Assembly: GCF_020804225.1 (NCBI RefSeq)
Contig: NZ_WJBI01000002.1
Location: forward strand, 312,311 to 376,310
From: Methanosarcina sp. DH2
GTDB taxonomy: Archaea > Halobacteriota > Methanosarcinia > Methanosarcinales > Methanosarcinaceae
Reading direction: 5' to 3'
Length of the DNA stretch: 64,000 nt
In this document: piece by piece, positions 62,373-64,000 of the stretch
Layout of the letters: every line of letters starts with the position of its first letter
Position numbering within the stretch: position 1 is the first letter of the stretch
The notes under the pieces: generated by a model
The model's database searches: none
Told to the model about the DNA's origin: nothing
What the model saw: only the letters and a program-made list of their open reading frames with translations
Program-made: the position numbers and the translations under genes

Positions 62373-64000
62373 TCAGATCCACTGTCCTATGAAAGGCCCG
62401 AATATCATGAAGAGGAATGAGAACAGGATCAGCATGGAGAAACTTGCTGTGATAGAGTTCGAGATCCTTTCCGAAACTCCTTCATTCCGCGTAAACCTGT
62501 ATATGAAGGAATAGGTATAGTCCCTGAACACATGCCCACCATCAAGAGGCACCGCAGGCAGGCAGTTAAACAGGCCTACATAAAAGTTCAGCCAGCCAAT
62601 CCAGAGCAGAGAGTTTGCAATCCAGAAAATTCCGACTCCGAGAGGTTCTGCCCAGCCAACCGGCTGGTAGAACTGAGCTATTGTGCCTGAAAAGCCGCGG
62701 AACCCCTCACCTGCAAATCCGTATATCGGAAGCCCGAAAAGAATGATCCATCCTACTGGCTCGGAAAGCAGGGAAGGGATCTGTTTGAGCGCTTCAAGAT
62801 AGAATTTTGCCTGGGGCATCCAGATGGAAACTCCGAGCATCGGACACTCCAGAATTCCGTCATTCCCGTACATAACTCCAAGGAAGCCACTTTCACCTCC
62901 CGAGGGATGAGGAGCCAGCTGGACGTTAAAGACAGCAGTGCCGTTTTCGGTAAGGTCACCTGTATAATTTGCAGAAGGCAGCACCTCTACCTCTATGGTC
63001 TGGTTTGCCTCGGTCCCCTCCATAAAGTCAACGAAAGTCGCAATGCTTCTCATCCTTGTATCGTTAATCCGGAGCATTGTCATTCCTGTCTCTATTCCTG
63101 CTGCTTCTGCAGGACTCCCTTCCACAATTCCTCCTACAGGCACTCCATTGAAACATTCCTCCGGAGAAGAAGGAACTGTTAAATCATAGACTGAAACGAC
63201 ACTATCTTTTGAGGCATGGATGCGTACAGAGTCTCCGGGTTCGACTGTCTCTAGATAGTTAAGGAGATCCATTCCTGTAGTGATGCTTGTACCGTCAACC
63301 TGCGTAATTACCATGTCTTCCTGAAGCCCTGCAAGCTGAGCTGGAGAACTTTCATTTATGCCCACTATCATCGCATCACTGAGAGGAGCAATTGCCCCGA
63401 GCACAGGTCCGAAAAAGAGCAAAAGAGCGATAAATGCAACACAGAAGTTAGCCATAACCCCTGCAGCAAGGATACGGGCTCTCTGGGTCCTTGTGGCGAT
63501 TACTTCCGGTGCAGCTTTCTTTTCTTCAGGTGCAAGGATGGCTGCTTCCCCGTTCTGTATCTCTCTTAGCTTTTTTTCTTTTCTTTCCCTTTGCTCCCAT
63601 TCTTCGATTTCATCAATCGACGCAGTTAACGGCAGCTCCTTTTTTACTTCCTCTTTTTTGCCGAATAACTGTTCGTCATCAGGTTCCGCAAAACCCCCTA
63701 TAGGGACAAGGGCAAACAGGATTCCCATGGATTTGACCCTGATGCCTTCAACTCTGCACAGGATTGCATGGGAAAACTCATGCACTACAAGAGTAACTAC
63801 GAGGGCGATCACTCCCCAGGTAAAGGGAATAAACTCGTTTACACCCGGGATCAGCAGGATATTCCTGGCAGAATTATATTTCCCAGGCTCTGGCACATTG
63901 TTATTCAGGAAAGAGGTATAAAGCGCAAGGTCCGAAATAGCAATAACCAGGAACATGGCAATCATGCCCGCAAACATCATAAGGATCCCAATGTTTGCAA
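62373..64000 (-). CDS. Site-2 protease (M50 family) with PDZ domains, 5' end outside window
   Basis: A membrane metalloprotease of at least 541 residues; the frame is still open at the window edge, so the N terminus (probably one or more spans) is missing. H-E-F-S-H gives the zinc site; two PDZ-like regions follow (P-A-Q-L-A-G-L-Q-E-D, then G-S-P-A-E-A-A-G-I-E-T-G). The third metal ligand motif L-D-G-G-H-V-F is near the C terminus, after L-F-N-C-L-P-A-V-P. An acidic, K/E-rich loop with E-E-K-K-A-A-P lies between the HExxH span and the PDZs. Intramembrane cleavage of anti-sigma or other regulators is the family function; archaeal targets are unknown. Confidence 0.9.
   Translation of the reverse strand, partial: ANIGILMMFAGMIAMFLVIAISDLALYTSFLNNNVPEPGKYNSARNILLIPGVNEFIPFTWGVIALVVTLVVHEFSHAILCRVEGIRVKSMGILFALVPIGGFAEPDDEQLFGKKEEVKKELPLTASIDEIEEWEQRERKEKKLREIQNGEAAILAPEEKKAAPEVIATRTQRARILAAGVMANFCVAFIALLLFFGPVLGAIAPLSDAMIVGINESSPAQLAGLQEDMVITQVDGTSITTGMDLLNYLETVEPGDSVRIHASKDSVVSVYDLTVPSSPEECFNGVPVGGIVEGSPAEAAGIETGMTMLRINDTRMRSIATFVDFMEGTEANQTIEVEVLPSANYTGDLTENGTAVFNVQLAPHPSGGESGFLGVMYGNDGILECPMLGVSIWMPQAKFYLEALKQIPSLLSEPVGWIILFGLPIYGFAGEGFRGFSGTIAQFYQPVGWAEPLGVGIFWIANSLLWIGWLNFYVGLFNCLPAVPLDGGHVFRDYTYSFIYRFTRNEGVSERISNSITASFSMLILFSFLFMIFGPFIGQWI

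Overview
The window reads as the chromosome of a mesophilic methanogenic archaeon of the genus Methanosarcina. The strongest evidence is the dimethylamine operon at 32.5-36.3 kb. It encodes a corrinoid protein, then a 467-residue methyltransferase (MtbB) read through an in-frame TAG at codon 356, the pyrrolysine codon, then an APC permease. Supporting evidence is an archaeal MptE-type pterin gene, a multiheme cytochrome c and a surface protein with archaeosortase (PGF-CTERM type) tails, a response regulator that looks like it carries a methanogen output domain, a tRNA-Arg with a short canonical-position intron, long AT-rich spacers, and many short tandem repeats.

Layout. 0.2-5.8 kb: a minus-strand run of small, bacterial-looking cytoplasmic genes (RidA, two VOC/PhnB proteins, two RibD-C/DHFR-like reductases, DUF1579-like proteins, one of them fused to an alpha/beta hydrolase, and an AHSA1 protein), with internal paralogy and decay. 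6.3-14.4 kb: an HD-domain protein, 2,3-BPG-dependent phosphoglycerate mutase, a SagB-type nitroreductase, a multi-PAS/GAF protein, ferredoxin, a Cys-bearing winged-helix regulator, a four-Cys mini-protein, a MITE and a CoA-binding protein. 14.7-19.5 kb: a MoxR/CbbQ-type AAA+ ATPase and a very large VWA protein with an HExxH motif and in-frame minisatellites. 20.4-22.5 kb: an RDD membrane protein and a radical SAM protein. 22.8-27.0 kb: a probable defence patch, with an AAA ATPase plus DUF4276 (TOPRIM-like) pair between two diverged direct repeats, followed by an hsdM-like stub and a broken regulator gene. 27.5-31.4 kb: Cu/Zn superoxide dismutase, a PGF-CTERM surface protein, and a CinA-like/nucleotidylyltransferase fusion. 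32.5-36.5 kb: the dimethylamine operon. 36.5-43.3 kb: a DUF4143-type ATPase, a membrane-protein/octaheme cytochrome pair, mobile-element debris and a secreted protein. 44.3-48.2 kb: ileS and mptE.

48.2-53.1 kb looks empty at ordinary ORF cut-offs but is the most interesting part. It holds three diverged copies of a leader (TATA box, GGCAATT/AATTGCC stem, GGGGGTTGATA block). Downstream of these are six tiny genes in three near-identical pairs (26/26, 51/54 and 29/28 codons), each with a strong Shine-Dalgarno sequence 7-8 nt from its ATG. Two decayed copies of the 3' end of mptE show that the array grew by segmental duplication out of the mptE 3' flank. I know of no described family matching these peptides.

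53.7-64 kb holds a small beta-rich protein, a polytopic membrane protein, a frameshifted GNAT acetyltransferase, tRNA-Arg(UCG), a KaiC-like ATPase/response-regulator pair with a second KaiC-like ATPase, two TrkA/RCK proteins (one a full K+ channel), and a site-2 protease that runs off the window end. Short tandem repeats of 12-23 bp recur both between genes and, always in multiples of three, inside genes.
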